This document shows, piece by piece, positions 32,571-42,956 of a DNA stretch of 64,000 nt (the first letter of the stretch is position 1; every line of letters starts with the position of its first letter). The translations under genes and the position numbers were made by a program. The stretch covers positions 1,056,001 to 1,120,000 of the forward strand of contig WPIO01000123.1 of assembly GCA_009760855.2 (NCBI GenBank), read 5' to 3'. This DNA comes from Cristatella mucedo (lineage: Eukaryota > Bryozoa > Phylactolaemata > Cristatellidae). Under the pieces are notes generated by a model. It did no database searches and was not told the origin of the DNA. It was given only the letters and a program-made list of their open reading frames with translations.

Positions 32571-35500
32571 ACAATAATAATATTAATAATAATAATGCAC
32601 TTGATAAAGCGCCCTCAGAGAACTCATTCTCTTTCTGGGCGCATTACACTTGCTGCGAAGTGAAATGCAATTGAATGGCTAGTGAAATCATGCTTGAAAA
32701 ACAAAACAAAATGAGCAATATGGTTAGGGGTGACATGCACAGGGCCAGCATGCAAATGTGGTTAGTGGCAGCATGCACATTTTCAACACAAATAAGCTCT
32801 TGAAGGACGATTCACAGGGACCCACTAACTGCTGTCCTAAATAGGTGCGTTTTCAAGTTCCTTTTAAATGTGGTTAGGTCAGGAGATGTTCTGACGCAGG
32901 TCGGGAAGGAGCTCCAAGTTTGGGAGAATACGAACTAAATGCACGGTCTCCAAAGGATTTAAGGTTTGTGCGAGGTTTTTTAGACTGCTGGATTCCGAAA
33001 AGCAGGTGGTACGATGCTTGGCCTGATGGGGTAGTGTATCTGAGAGATAGGCTGGAGCCGTAGAATGAAGGGACCTAAAAGTGAGCGATGGAACCGTGAA
33101 GTCAATCCGTTGCTTGACTGGTAGCCAGTTCAGGTCGGCGAGAAGTGTAGTAATGTGGCAACTGCAACGCTCACGATAGACAAGCCTAGCTGCAGAGTTT
33201 TGCACCAGCTGCAATCGTCTGATATCACATGCTGGTAGGCCAGTAAGCAGTGAGTTGCAGAAGTCGAGATGGGATGTCACGAATAAATGAACCAACTTGG
33301 ATGTGGTATCCTTATCTAAACAAGCCCGAATTTTAGCAATGTTATGAAGCTGAAAATAGGCAGATTTGACTGTGGAGCTGTTGTGGTCGTCTATTTAGAG
33401 GTCGCTTTGGAATATGACACCTAGATTTCGAGCTGATTCAACTGACTCCGAGTCCAACAGTGCGAGCGTAGGCCGTCCAGTTACCCAGCTGGCTGAGTAA
33501 CTGATGGCTATTCCGAGCCTACAACTACCACAGTCGTAAGCTTCCACCGAAAGACGCCAACACACGTGGGGGGTCACGAACAGGCTACACGTGGAACGTT
33601 GAATATACAAATCAACAACGGGCGAGCTATCCTGCTCCGCTCGGGCATTTGGTACTCGTTCCCTTGCGTGCTTGGCAGCATCGCCGGAGCACGCCTGCAC
33701 GAATCTAGGTACATAAATCGGCGAGACCGGGAGCCTCCAAAATCACGACTTACTTGGCTCACTTCCCGTACCCAAGAGCCCCGGTGACCTCTCGTCACCA
33801 CACATCCGGCAATCCATAAGTCCGACCCTGGCCTAGCCGGTGACCCTCATTACAGCCGCCTGGTCCCAGCCAACCAAACCCAGCCTGGGTACCTATGTCA
33901 GCCTCCGGGGGAGACACGTCCTCAAGTCTGCTATAGCCCCACCACAAGTCGAGCCATGCAGCCATCACAGAGGCTTTAACATGGTCATAACTAGTAAGTT
34001 AGTTTTATCATCACTTAGTTTTAGGAAATTTGCTGCCATCCACGTGTGGATGTCATCAATGCATGCAGCAATTGAGTTGGGAGCATTTGAGGTGCTCGAA
34101 GGCTGGGAGGGGTCTAAGCAAAGGTACAACTGAGTGTCATCCGCATAGAATTGAAAGCTTATATTGTGCTTGACAATCACATCAGCAAGAGGGAGAGTAT
34201 AAACCGTAAAATAAACCGGACCTAGCACGGAGCCCTGAGGTACTCCAAATTTATAAGCCCCTTCGGATGATCTTTGTCCATTCTTGTCAGTACTCTGGAG
34301 TCTCCCACTGAGATAGGACCTGAACCACTGCAGAGCAGTGCCAATGATGCCCAGGCGAGATGAGAGGCGCTCTAAAAGAACTTTGTGATCGATGGTATCA
34401 AAAGCTGGCGAAAGATCGAGCACAACAAGCATAGACACTTTACCCATGTCTGCATTTCTAAGCAGGTCGTTGTATACCCGAAGCAATGCTGAATCTGTGG
34501 AGTGATTAGCTCTAAAGCCAGACTGGAACTTACTAGCAAGGTGTGAGGTTCCGATATACGAGTTCAGCTGGTCCGCCACGACCAGTTCCAGTGTCTTTGA
34601 TTGGAATGGTAGAAGGGAGACTGGGCGGTAGTTGCTTAAGTTCTCTTGGTCTAGTGTTGCTTTCTTGAGAAGTGGCCTGACTACAGCTTTTTTTAAAGGT
34701 GCTGGGAAATGACCTGAGGCTAATGATATATTAATCATGTTAGTTACGCATTGCATCAGCAGATAAAGGCAACGTAGGAGCAGGACAGTGGGAATAGGGT
34801 CCAGAGGACTTGTTGTCTTCTTTGATTGAGATATGAACTTTAGGACTAGATCACTAGTGACCTGCTTAAATGCAGACATTGAGGTGCAGCCAGGAACCGG
34901 AGAACAGCATTCTAGTGGGGAGGTTGTCATCGCAGGGATTGATTCCCTGATCTTGTCTATCTTCAGCACAAAGAATCGAGAGAAGCGATCGGCTAGATCA
35001 TTACAAGGATCCTCTGGTAAAGAGCTAATCTGGGAAAGTTTGAGGAGATGGTTTATTGTCGACATCAGCATTTTTGGATTGTGCATCTGTGATTCAACAA
35101 TGTTTCTATAGAAGCTAGACTTGGCCTTTGCTGGGATCGATTGGTATGGCCTACATTAGTCTTCATATGCCTGTCGATGGACAGTTAATCCGGATCTCGT
35201 GCATGCTTTTTAAAGCTTACGTTTAGTAGACTTGGCTAGTTTAATGTCTGTGTGTCGAGGGTCTTGAGGTTTCGCAATTAACAGGTAATTTTAGAGGACG
35301 AGGAGGAGGGCACACATTGCAACTGAATGAAATGTGAAAGTAGTCAGCAAACATGATTTGACATGAAGGGTCACACACTAGATTAAATTGTCTCGTACAC
35401 CTGTACTTTTTAATACCGATTATTACGAGTAGGGCCATGTGCATGAGCCACGAGAGACAACAGATGAGTCACTGCATAAATTTAGTGCTGAAGGCGTCAG

Positions 35501-35880
35501 ATAATTTATCAAAGTGAATGTTAAAATCACTCATAACGAGGAAGGATCTATTTCTTGCATAATCGAAATGAGATACAAGAAATTTGAGATAAAATAGTAC
35601 CTGGTGGGCATAGACTATTGCCATCGACGGTAGCTTGTCGTCTGAGGAAATAGAGACAATATATTCGAAACAGTGCTTCGAAGGTACTGCAAATGGGTTG
35701 AAGTCGAATTTCGAGTGCCTGATATTAGTAAATCCACTGCAGTTTTGATTGATTCAGGGTGTTAAAGAAGGTGGAACCAGCCGGGGTAGCGTCTTTAATC
35801 GTCAGGCAGTTTACAGATAATAGCTAAGTTTCAGTCAATGGGAGCAGGTCGAAACCATTTTCAGAAATAAGGTAGCTTAT
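32571..35880 (-). pseudogene. Family B retrotransposon, near-complete RT
   Basis: Second long family B copy. The minus strand starts with endonuclease remnants ('SDFNIHFDK', near 35525), then an open frame of 373 codons (35086-33965). It carries 'LSNYRPVSLLPFQSKTLE', 'FQSGFRANHSTDSALL', motif A 'VVLDLSPAFDTIDHKVLL', 'FGVPQGSVLGPVYF' and the catalytic 'FYADDTQLYLC' near 34140. At 33985 the frame runs into a foreign insert (33441-33985). The C-terminus resumes at 33440-32880, and the 3' hairpin and ATT tail are at 32571-32660. This RT core is the least damaged of the family B copies in the window. Confidence 0.85.
33441..33985. other. GC-rich insert replacing part of family B
   Basis: About 545 bases of GC-richer DNA replace roughly 70 bases of family B that are present in the copies at 61534 and 14518. 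No TG...CA ends, terminal inverted repeats or target duplication are visible. It may be a filler segment captured during break repair, or an unknown short element. No coding sequence is supported. Confidence 0.6.
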
Positions 35881-36518
35881 TACAAGTGGTATGTTGCACA
35901 TTCAGCAAGGATTATAATGTAGTTATGAAAATAAATGTTATGTTGGCTTGGGCTCGAACATAACACTCTTCATCAAGCTCTCTCCATTCGTTTAATTCAT
36001 CGCTCAGTTCCTTTCAGATCCTTTAAAGTTAACATTCATTAATATACTATTCTACGTAGGCTATTTTAGAAAAGCTAAGAGCGTGGTTATCAAAGTTAAT
36101 TTTAGATTATATTACAGTAATTATTTTTAAAGAACTCAGCTACTATAATACTTTTAAAACTAATTTTAAAAATTGGTTTATTATAATACTGAAGAGGGAG
36201 CAATATGCTGGTCGTGCAAAACGAATCGGAGAAGTTCGACAGAGAACAAGGCTTTTACCAAAGTATCATTTTTCAAAGGTTGATTGGATTCATTTGACAA
36301 CCTTATCAACTGCCAGGTCCGCTCATTTCTTGCCTCCGTTCTCGCCTCCAAATCTTGCAGTCACCCTGGCAGAGTGAGGTCGAGCCGAAGCCGGCTATGA
36401 CCAACTATCCAAACTATTTCGAATTATCCTGAAACTTTTCTTTTCTATTTATAAAATTTGACCCACTAGCAACCAAATTACAACTTACGAGTACTGTATT
36501 TAAATTTGACACATTGAT
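35881..36518. other. Non-coding boundary of the Polinton block
   Basis: A fragment of family A endonuclease sequence ('GCCAGGTCCGCTCATTTCTT', also present at 55517) sits near 36313. The rest is AT-rich and unassigned. No Polinton terminal inverted repeat was found here. Confidence 0.4.
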
Positions 36519-37096
36519 TTATCCTTCAGATGCAAACTTTGTTTTAGGTGTACAAACAACAGGATTAACACCAGGATACATTTCTGAAAACTTTGGATCA
36601 GTTGTATAAGCATCACCTGTAAAACCAAGTACACTAGAAACACTAAACTTACTATCAAGGAGTGTCCAACCAACAGGCATAGTAATAAATGAATTAGCAG
36701 TAGAACTATCATAAGTAAGAATAAATTTATCAGTTGTAGATAATTGAATAACTGAATTAGTAATTATATCTGGAACACCAATATTTAAATCATCTGTAAT
36801 TGTAGTGTAAATTCCAGGTTGTATTGTTCCTGTTTGTTCTGAACCACCTGCTATATTATCAACAAATGTATTATTAGATTCAGTTATATTTTTTGTAGTG
36901 TTTGTTCCACTGAACTTCTTAAAACAAATCTTAAAGTTTGTACCTCTTAGTAATATTGGTTTATAACTTTTGCTCTGATTGGATTATTAGTACTAGTTAT
37001 ATTAAAAACATATACATCTTGGCTTACTTGACTAATTTTTCCAATACTTTCAAGATTCTTTAATATATCACTAGCAATCTTTACCAAGTCACTCAT
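36519..37096 (-). pseudogene. Candidate penton/minor capsid jelly-roll protein, frameshifted
   Basis: Starts at the ATG at 37096, whose first bases overlap the stop of the upstream gene (ATGA). A TATATATAA box directly precedes it. The N-terminus reads 'MSDLVKIASDILKNLESIGK'. After one frameshift near 36970 the rest is open to the stop at 36519-36521, with 'GTIQPGIYTTITDDLN' and 'FSVSSVLGFTGDAY'. The 'x-PG-x-Y' motif and 'VLGF' motif resemble a single-jelly-roll penton-like protein found in Polintons. That call is by pattern only. The large hydrophobic ORF seen in another frame at 36712-36500 is a shadow. Confidence 0.4.
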
Positions 37097-38033
37097 TTAT
37101 ATATATTATATAAAAGATTGTTTATTTTTGCAACATATTTTTTTGGAGCTTTTCGTGATGTAGCAAGATAGTCAACAGCAGAACTGATTAAAGGTACTAC
37201 AGCTCTATTTCCTGCTGCAAGTTCACTTAACCATAGATCAAGCTTATCAATTACTTCTTCTTCACTTTTTACAATCAATGGGACTATCTCTATTCCTTTT
37301 CCAACTGAAACATTAACAGTTTTGGCAGGAGCTTCAATTGCTTTATGTTCAATAATTTTTGCTTTAACTCTTTTTGCTTTTTAAGTTCCCGTAGAAGGAT
37401 TTACATTAAGAATTTCAGAAATAAATTGTCGAGTAACTTTAAGATATTTCATTGTTTCATCATTAGGAGCATTTTTAATTGCACCATTAGTTAAATTAAG
37501 TGTTTTTTTCGGATTCTTTTCATTTAAGACAGTAACTGCTTTTGAAAATGCTCTTGAAATATCTGGCATTGATTTCTCTTCAATAGCTCTCTTTGCTTCA
37601 TCTAATACTCTCTTTACTTCTTCTTTAAATTCTATCATATTTTTAAACTGATTTGTATAATCTAAATTCATACTATTTATCAAACCTTTTAGTTTATCAC
37701 CACATTCAATAACGTCATAACCCAATGCTTTTTGTTTTTCTTCTTTTCGTTCCATTTGAATTGCAAGTGATGGTCTAACTTTCTTTAATTTATCAATAAC
37801 AAAATTACCAGGGTTATCAGTTGATTTTTCTAACGCGCCTTCATTTAGTTAATGTTCAACTCTATCTCTTGCTTACATTTCTGCTTCAATTCTTTGTATC
37901 TCTTTAGCATTAAAAAGTATTTAAGCAACACGTAAGCTTTCCAAATTAGTAAGTTTATTTTCTAAATCTATTGCTTCTTTATCACTTCCTCTGTAAGGTC
38001 TGTTTTACTTGCATATATTCTACCATTAATCAT
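37093..38033 (-). pseudogene. Polinton coiled-coil-rich gene, unknown function
   Basis: One gene of about 310 codons can be followed from the ATG at 38033 (behind an AATATAGGAGGAAATG box) to the TGA at 37093-37095. A frameshift lies near 37980. In-frame TAA codons lie near 37921, 37877, 37849 and at 37381-37383. The open parts are Lys/Glu-rich and helical ('MERKEEKQKALGYDVIECG', 'LKVTRQFISEILNVNPSTGT') and end in a compact domain 'LDLWLSELAAGNRAVVPLI'. A structural or scaffolding role would fit its place between ATPase and capsid-type genes, but nothing shows it. Confidence 0.6.
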
Positions 38034-38062
38034 TTCCTCCTATATTCAATTAAAAATATTTA

Positions 38063-38707
38063 TTAATTGTTTACCTGTACTGACCAAAATCTTCCTTCTG
38101 ATACTGTTTTAGTTGGATCAATCACACAATAACTAAATCTGTTTCTGGTGCAAAAGTTAACCCATTCTTTAAACATTTTCTTCTCGATATCACCAACATA
38201 CGAATAACGAATATATTCTATATCAGTATTATTTTGTGTAAAGATTATAATCATATTGATATTGTTTCTTATTTCTCTTCTAGTAATATTCGTAAATCCT
38301 TGAGCAAGATAGAATATGTACAATCCTTGATGTCTTCCTGTAGTAAAATAATCTAATATCTTAGATCGATCTTCTGTCATTAAATCATCTAATACAACAA
38401 CATAGTTACAATTCTTATAAGAATCACCTTCTGGCATTGACTCAATTCCATTAACCCAAACGTAAGCAGGCTTCTCCTCAGCAATTGACTTAAGACCACG
38501 ATATAACTTTTGATCTAAACTTGAGGCAATGATTGTACAAGTATCACAACTAAGCATTCCATAAATTATCCAATTCATTACTAACTGTGATTTACCTGCT
38601 TCACTTGGTCCAAGAACTAATGCTATAATAGGAACGTTAGGTAATGGTTCTGTATGTCCTGTATCTACATCTTGTCCAAAATTAAAAGCTCTAACTTGCA
38701 ACGACAT
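38063..38707 (-). CDS. Polinton DNA-packaging ATPase (A32-like)
   Basis: FtsK/HerA-type ATPase that pumps DNA into capsids in related viruses. The ORF is open and 214 residues long from the ATG at 38707, which directly follows an ATATAGAAAAA box; longer upstream starts would add a spurious hydrophobic stretch. Walker A is 'GPSEAGKS' at residues 33-40. Walker B is 'YVVVLDDLM' with Asp107/Asp108. 'TTGRHQGLYIFYLAQGF' supplies the downstream sensor region. The length is in the usual range for this family. It is divergently arranged with the zinc-ribbon gene at 38729, with about 20 bases between starts that seem to serve both. Confidence 0.9.
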   Translation of the reverse strand: MSLQVRAFNFGQDVDTGHTEPLPNVPIIALVLGPSEAGKSQLVMNWIIYGMLSCDTCTIIASSLDQKLYRGLKSIAEEKPAYVWVNGIESMPEGDSYKNCNYVVVLDDLMTEDRSKILDYFTTGRHQGLYIFYLAQGFTNITRREIRNNINMIIIFTQNNTDIEYIRYSYVGDIEKKMFKEWVNFCTRNRFSYCVIDPTKTVSEGRFWSVQVNN

Positions 38708-38728
38708 TTTTTCTATATTAAAATAGAT

Positions 38729-39045
38729 ATGGAAATGTATTGCTTGAAGTGAAAAAACCGACAGATACAATCCATGAAGAGTATTTAGAAGTTGATAGTA
38801 CAAAAGAAATGAGAGGAATGTTAAAAGGTATTTGTAATATTTGTAATAGTAAGAAGTCAAAGTTTGTTAAGTTAAAAAGTACAGGAACTGGTGCTTCATT
38901 ATCTAAAGGAAAACGAACTGGAACTGGATTTGTTCCAACACCAGCTTTATTTGCTGTTATATCAAATGCACTTAGTAAAAAATTCTCAGGTAGTACTGAT
39001 AGATATAGTGGTAAAGTAGTTCGTGGTTGTGCTGATAAAGAATGA
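38729..39045 (+). pseudogene. Polinton zinc-ribbon protein, one-base deletion
   Basis: Short protein with two CxxC-type halves: the first at residues 5-8 ('YCLK' onward) and the second in 'GICNICNSKKSKFV'. A basic, Gly-rich linker and the tail 'LFAVISNALSKKFSG' follow. Related Polinton and adintovirus genomes carry such zinc-ribbon proteins of unsettled function, probably nucleic-acid binding. The frame breaks within the second Cys codon of the first CxxC near 38750, so the protein as read is truncated after seven residues. The stop (TGA, 39043-39045) overlaps the start of the protease gene by four bases (ATGA). Confidence 0.6.
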
Positions 39046-39464
39046 ATGATTGCAGAACTAAAAAAAGACTTGAACAATTAAAAAAAGTACAATTAACACC
39101 TGTGACTGATATAGAAACAAATAATTATATTAAGGGATTAGACATAAAAAAGTTTAGCGGTGGATTTGCAAGAGATGAACTAACAAAACCATTAAGAAAT
39201 GAACGTCTTATTTGTAATACTGGTTATTCACAAAAAGCAATATATCACTGGGTAGCACTTGAAAAAGTAAGAAAACAATGTTTTTACTTTGATTTATTTG
39301 GTGCACCACCAATGCCTGAAGTAATAAAATATGTTGGTGTTATACCAACATTTCAGTAATTTAAGTTACAAGAATACAATCAAACAGATCGGGGAAGGTG
39401 TCTAATCTTCTTAAAACTAATGCAAGAATCAGATTTTGGATTGACGATGGAAATATTAATTTAA
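39042..39464 (+). pseudogene. Polinton adenain-like cysteine protease, dead
   Basis: Ulp1/adenain-type (C5/C48-like) maturation protease. The N-terminal part is open for 105 codons and includes 'FSGGFARDEL', the catalytic His in 'IYHWVALEK' and the acidic residue in 'YFDLFGAPP'. A TAA at 39357-39359 interrupts it. The downstream frame continues in phase for another 34 codons to the TAA at 39462-39464. Where the nucleophilic Cys is expected ('NQTD' then Gly), an Arg is encoded (CGG at 39390), so the enzyme is doubly inactivated. In live relatives it cleaves capsid precursors. Confidence 0.8.
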
Positions 39465-39493
39465 TTTAAACATTTTCTTTTCCTTGTATAGAA

Positions 39494-39657
39494 ATGGAAA
39501 CGGACAATAAGAAATTAGTTCTACTTGAAAATGCTGCAGTTGTAAATCCTAAATGAAAATCAGCACGTATTCACATTGAAGAGAAAATTAGTAAAGATTC
39601 TAAGCCTTACTTCAATGCATGGAAGTATATTGTAGAAGATATGAGATCTGTACTTGA
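39494..39657 (+). pseudogene. 5' stub of a Polinton gene, truncated by deletion
   Basis: The ATG follows the exact box TGTATAGAAATG. The frame starts 'METDNKKLVLLENAAVV', has an in-frame TGA at 39545-39547, and continues 'HIEEKISKDSKPYF' to about 39657. There it meets sequence that is antisense to the PLA2 gene. A second strong sign of a junction is that the PLA2 C-terminus reads antisense of this ORF. I infer that the body of this gene has been deleted. Its place after the protease would suit the major capsid gene, but the stub is too short to confirm that. Confidence 0.5.
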
Positions 39658-40344
39658 GGTATATACTTTATCTTTTAAGAATTCCATTGCGAACTTGCTG
39701 TTTGAGATAGAAGCACCAATGCCAAGACCAAGCTTAGCCTTTGAACTAATAATTGCGGCAACTGTCTTAGCATCTTCTCTAATGTAAGCCGGTTGTTTGG
39801 GATCTAAAGCAATACGTGCAGCACGTTCTGCAAGAACAAGGTCTGTTAAGTTTCTTATTTCTGTTCTTTTTGGTTCCGGTAAATTACTTGTTTCTGTATA
39901 ATCATGGTCATGGATTAAAGCACGTGAAATCAAATCATTTACACCGGTGTATTCTTGATCCATTCTTTTTTTTGAATTGCGTACCTGGCCCTACATATGA
40001 GTAAGGACATGTATTATTGAATGAGCCTCCAGGAACATTTTCCGATTGGACACCCTTTGGAAGACAAAGATGAAATTCTCTTCCATCTGATAACTTTCTT
40101 ATTATATCTACGAAACCTGAACCTTGTCTTCTATTTTCTTTCAACTGTTTAAGAGAAATATTCAATTGCAATTCAATACCTTTTACTTTACTTTTCCTAT
40201 TCCTTTTATTTGAGTATTAGTAAGAAGAATTGAAATACTACCTGTTAAATCTTGATGTTTAAGTCTGATTGAAATAGGTTCCTTAGAACTATGAATTAGT
40301 TTTACTTGATGGTCAGACAATGATAGTTTTGTTTCATGATACAT
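39607..40344 (-). pseudogene. Polinton minor virion protein with PLA2 domain
   Basis: Start at 40344 behind an ATATATAGAAATT box. The N-terminus 'MYHETKLSLSDHQVKLI' and 'IRLKHQDLTGSISILL' matches the conserved head of a Polinton/adintovirus virion protein. A frameshift near 40185 leads to 'LQLNISLKQLKENRRQGSGF', then the calcium loop 'YSYVGPGT' (near 39990). A second frameshift in an eight-base homopolymer near 39968 leads to the catalytic 'HDHDY' (near 39910) and a helical tail. This is the phospholipase A2 layout used by parvoviruses and relatives to breach membranes. The last 17 codons are antisense of the stub at 39494-39657, so the native C-terminus is lost. Confidence 0.8.
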
Positions 40345-40387
40345 AATTTCTATATATAATAAAAAACTATTTTAAAGAGATAAAAAA

Positions 40388-40402
40388 CATTGTATAGAAA
40401 TG
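40388..40402 (+). promoter_or_regulatory. TATAGAAATG-type start box (representative)
   Basis: CATTGTATAGAAATG directly abuts the HNH-AP2 start. The identical TGTATAGAAATG precedes the genes at 39494 and 42957. Variants TGTATAGAAAATG, TATATAGAAAATG, TATATAGGAAAATG and ATATAGAAAAAATG precede the minus-strand genes starting at 45438, 46563, 45949 and 38707. A viral-type promoter with a very short leader is inferred. Confidence 0.65.
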
Positions 40403-40963
40403 TCAAGGAATGATGAAGTTGCAGAATTGAGAGAACGTGGTAATGAGCTCTTAGCGTATAATGCTTATACTGGGAAATTTGTTTGGAGAGTTGATAGAGG
40501 TGGGACTGCAAGAGCAGGAAGTGAAGCGGGATCAATCAATCAAGAAGATTATAGAGATATTAGAATTGATGGAAAACTATATCTAGCACATAAAATTGTT
40601 AGGTTAATAACTACTAGTAAATTTCCACTTCACGAGTTAGTTCACATTAACGGAGTAAAATCAGATAATAAAATTTCAAATTTAAGAATTGCCACTAATG
40701 CAGAAAATTCTAGAAATAAAGGAGTTAGAAAACATAACACTTCAAAATTTATTGGCGTTTCTTGGTATGAAAGAGCTAATAAATATAGAGCTTATATTTC
40801 AATAGAAAAACAACGATTTCATTTAGGATACTACGATTCAGAAAAAGAAGCAGCCATCGCAAGTAATCTTGAAGCAATCCGTATACATCTAGAATTTGCA
40901 AGACTTAATTTTACTTATTGTTTAGATGATGATTATAAACTTGTTTGCTACACTGACTATTAA
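40400..40963 (+). CDS. HNH-AP2 endonuclease, intact
   Basis: 187-residue open frame. Residues about 61-103 form an HNH_3-type nuclease: helix 'AHKIVRLI', catalytic 'HINGVKSDN' and 'NLRIATNAENSRN'. Residue 81 is Val where an Asp usually precedes the catalytic His. Residues about 116-171 are an AP2 DNA-binding domain: 'FIGVSWYERANKYRAYI', 'HLGYYDSEKEAAIA'. This pairing is typical of homing endonucleases of phages, plastids and large DNA viruses, which cut a specific site and spread by repair. It starts at the identical TGTATAGAAATG box, so it is a gene of the Polinton, not a later host acquisition. It is intact while its neighbours are broken. Confidence 0.9.
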   Translation: MSRNDEVAELRERGNELLAYNAYTGKFVWRVDRGGTARAGSEAGSINQEDYRDIRIDGKLYLAHKIVRLITTSKFPLHELVHINGVKSDNKISNLRIATNAENSRNKGVRKHNTSKFIGVSWYERANKYRAYISIEKQRFHLGYYDSEKEAAIASNLEAIRIHLEFARLNFTYCLDDDYKLVCYTDY

Positions 40964-41007
40964 TTTTTGCATCTTTGTTTTAGTTCTGCTAATAACCTCT
41001 TTACTTC

Positions 41008-42075
41008 TCAATCAATCTCTTCTGGTGATTTCCCCTGCGCATAAAGAATACTAAGTAACATTTCTGACTCCGCCTTATAATTACATGTTTTTATACCACC
41101 AACTTTACTTGCTTCAATTTTTTCAACTTCTCTTTTTACTTCTGGTGAATAATCTACACCTACATTCTCCACTAGTGCTCTTCCCTGATCCATATAATTC
41201 AATCGATTTTTTACTTCAGATCTTTGTACTTTTCCTGATAAATCAACGTCAATGCCACGATTAATTGCTTTTACTATATCTTTCAAATCTTCAATTGCAG
41301 TTGTTAGTCTTTCACTTTGCAAAGTCAAAGCCTCCATCCTTTGCTTGTGAGTTCGCATGGGCGGAGGCATTGATGAAAACATTGTCTCATCTATTAACTT
41401 TTTTATTAGACCAGCTACAGCAACAGTAATTGAAATAGCAGTTCCAGCAGCTCCTACCGCCGCGGCGATTAAAATGACAATAGCAGGAATAGCATGCAAA
41501 AACCCACCACTTCGCCCTTCTAAGAAATTCTTTGACCAGGATTTAGGATCAAGTTGAGATGCATCCTAATTAACTTCCATTCCAAATACTTCAGTTAAAT
41601 GGGCACCTGGCTTCCATTGCCAAGGGTAATTACCTTTTTCTGCTGCAAGTAATGCATCATTAATCGCAATACCTATTTCGAGTGATTCAATCATCTTTTG
41701 CAACCCTTTTTTTCTGACATTGTCTTCCAAAAGACTAGTCCGTATTTACCAGAAGAAATATCATCTACTATTCATTTTATAAATAAAGATAGATAAACTA
41801 TTCCTGTAAAACCTGATAGGAATCCACCTAATACATTAGCACCAGCACCAATTACTTTAGGAGATTGTAAGACTTTAGGAACTGCTGATGCAATCTTTTC
41901 AGATGCTTGTAATGATAATCTTGCTGCAAGTTTAGGTAGTATTTTTTATTACTACTTTTTCACCTACATTTACAGCAGTTTTAACACCTTCTAACACTTG
42001 TTTAGTTGTTTTAGTTCCTTCTTTTAAATCTTCTTCAACACCTTTGCCTTTTCTTGATTTTGAATTTCTCTTCAT
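41008..42075 (-). pseudogene. Polinton hydrophobic virion-type protein, broken
   Basis: One gene of about 355 codons can be followed from the basic start 'MKRNSKSRKGKGVEED' at 42075 to the stop at 41008. There is one frameshift near 41950, an in-frame TGA near 41776 and a TAG near 41567. The C-terminal 163 codons are open. Hydrophobic stretches lie at 'VLGGFLSGFTGIVYLSLFI' and 'AIVILIAAAVGAAGTAI', followed by a long helical tail. A basic head plus membrane-seeking helices would suit a minor capsid or membrane-lytic protein. I do not recognise a family. It is divergent from fibre gene 1, with starts 12 bases apart. Confidence 0.65.
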
Positions 42076-42087
42076 ATATTATAAGTA

Positions 42088-42954
42088 ATGGAAAAAGTTA
42101 GACAGGTTAATGGTAATATTTATACTGATCTTAATGCAAATAAATATAGAATAACTAATTTTGGATTTCCTGTTGATAGTGGTGATGCTATAAGGCTAGA
42201 TTATGTTCTTAGTACAAATGCTGGTAATAGTGTTACTAGTAATCCTTCTGGAGAAATAGCAACAGTATCAATTTTAACTGATTTATTACCTAAACAAGGA
42301 GCAGTAATGAGATCACAATTGAATTGTAAAAATGTTGTCGGTATATCTGGTAATTCTGCTGATGGAACTGTTTACTCAGACTTAAGGCCTTATAAAGTAC
42401 TAAACTGTGGATTACTAAAAAGTATGACAGCAGTGTTTCAAGGTAAAGCAATGGCAAGTATTGATATGGGAAATAAGAATATTATTAATATAAAAGATTC
42501 AACTGTTGTAATAAAGCAATATGTTGATACTAATAAACAAGTATCATTTACTTATTTAGGTTTGAATGGAACTTATCCAAGTATATTCTATCTTCATATG
42601 TTAGGTTTAAATATTACTGGTAATGGAAGTACAGGAAATAAATTTCAGCTTCTACAACTTACACCCAGTGATATGCCTATTATTGCATTAGGAACGTCAA
42701 TTGTTGTTGGGTATGCAACTAATCTTAAAACACTCTTTCCAGGAGTATTACCTAATTTTGGAATATTATCTAATATAATGTATGCAACTAATAAAACTAA
42801 TTCTTATTTCGAATTGACAAGTGATAATACTTATGGTGTAAGTGGTACAGTAGTTTTAATAATTAACATTGATGGGACGTGTAGATATGCTATCGATAAG
42901 TTTACTGTTGCTAGTGGAATTACTTTTATATATTGTATTGTTAGTATTGTATAG
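42088..42954 (+). CDS. Fibre-like protein 1, intact
   Basis: 288-residue open frame. The N-terminus carries a repeat 'VNGNIYTDLNANKYRITNFG' followed by 'PVDSGDAIRLDYV'. The same 'GN-x-x-M-x-x-N-x-I-x-x-x-x-x-P-x-x-x-x-DA' pattern recurs with 'IDMGNKNIINI'. Phage and algal-virus tail fibres use such repeats to build trimeric beta-structured shafts. The C-terminal half has no repeats and is rich in Gly, Thr and Val, as expected of a head domain. The role in host attachment is inferred from that architecture. It is first of three tandem paralogues; three bases separate its stop from the next start. Confidence 0.65.
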   Translation: MEKVRQVNGNIYTDLNANKYRITNFGFPVDSGDAIRLDYVLSTNAGNSVTSNPSGEIATVSILTDLLPKQGAVMRSQLNCKNVVGISGNSADGTVYSDLRPYKVLNCGLLKSMTAVFQGKAMASIDMGNKNIINIKDSTVVIKQYVDTNKQVSFTYLGLNGTYPSIFYLHMLGLNITGNGSTGNKFQLLQLTPSDMPIIALGTSIVVGYATNLKTLFPGVLPNFGILSNIMYATNKTNSYFELTSDNTYGVSGTVVLIINIDGTCRYAIDKFTVASGITFIYCIVSIV

Positions 42955-42956
42955 AA

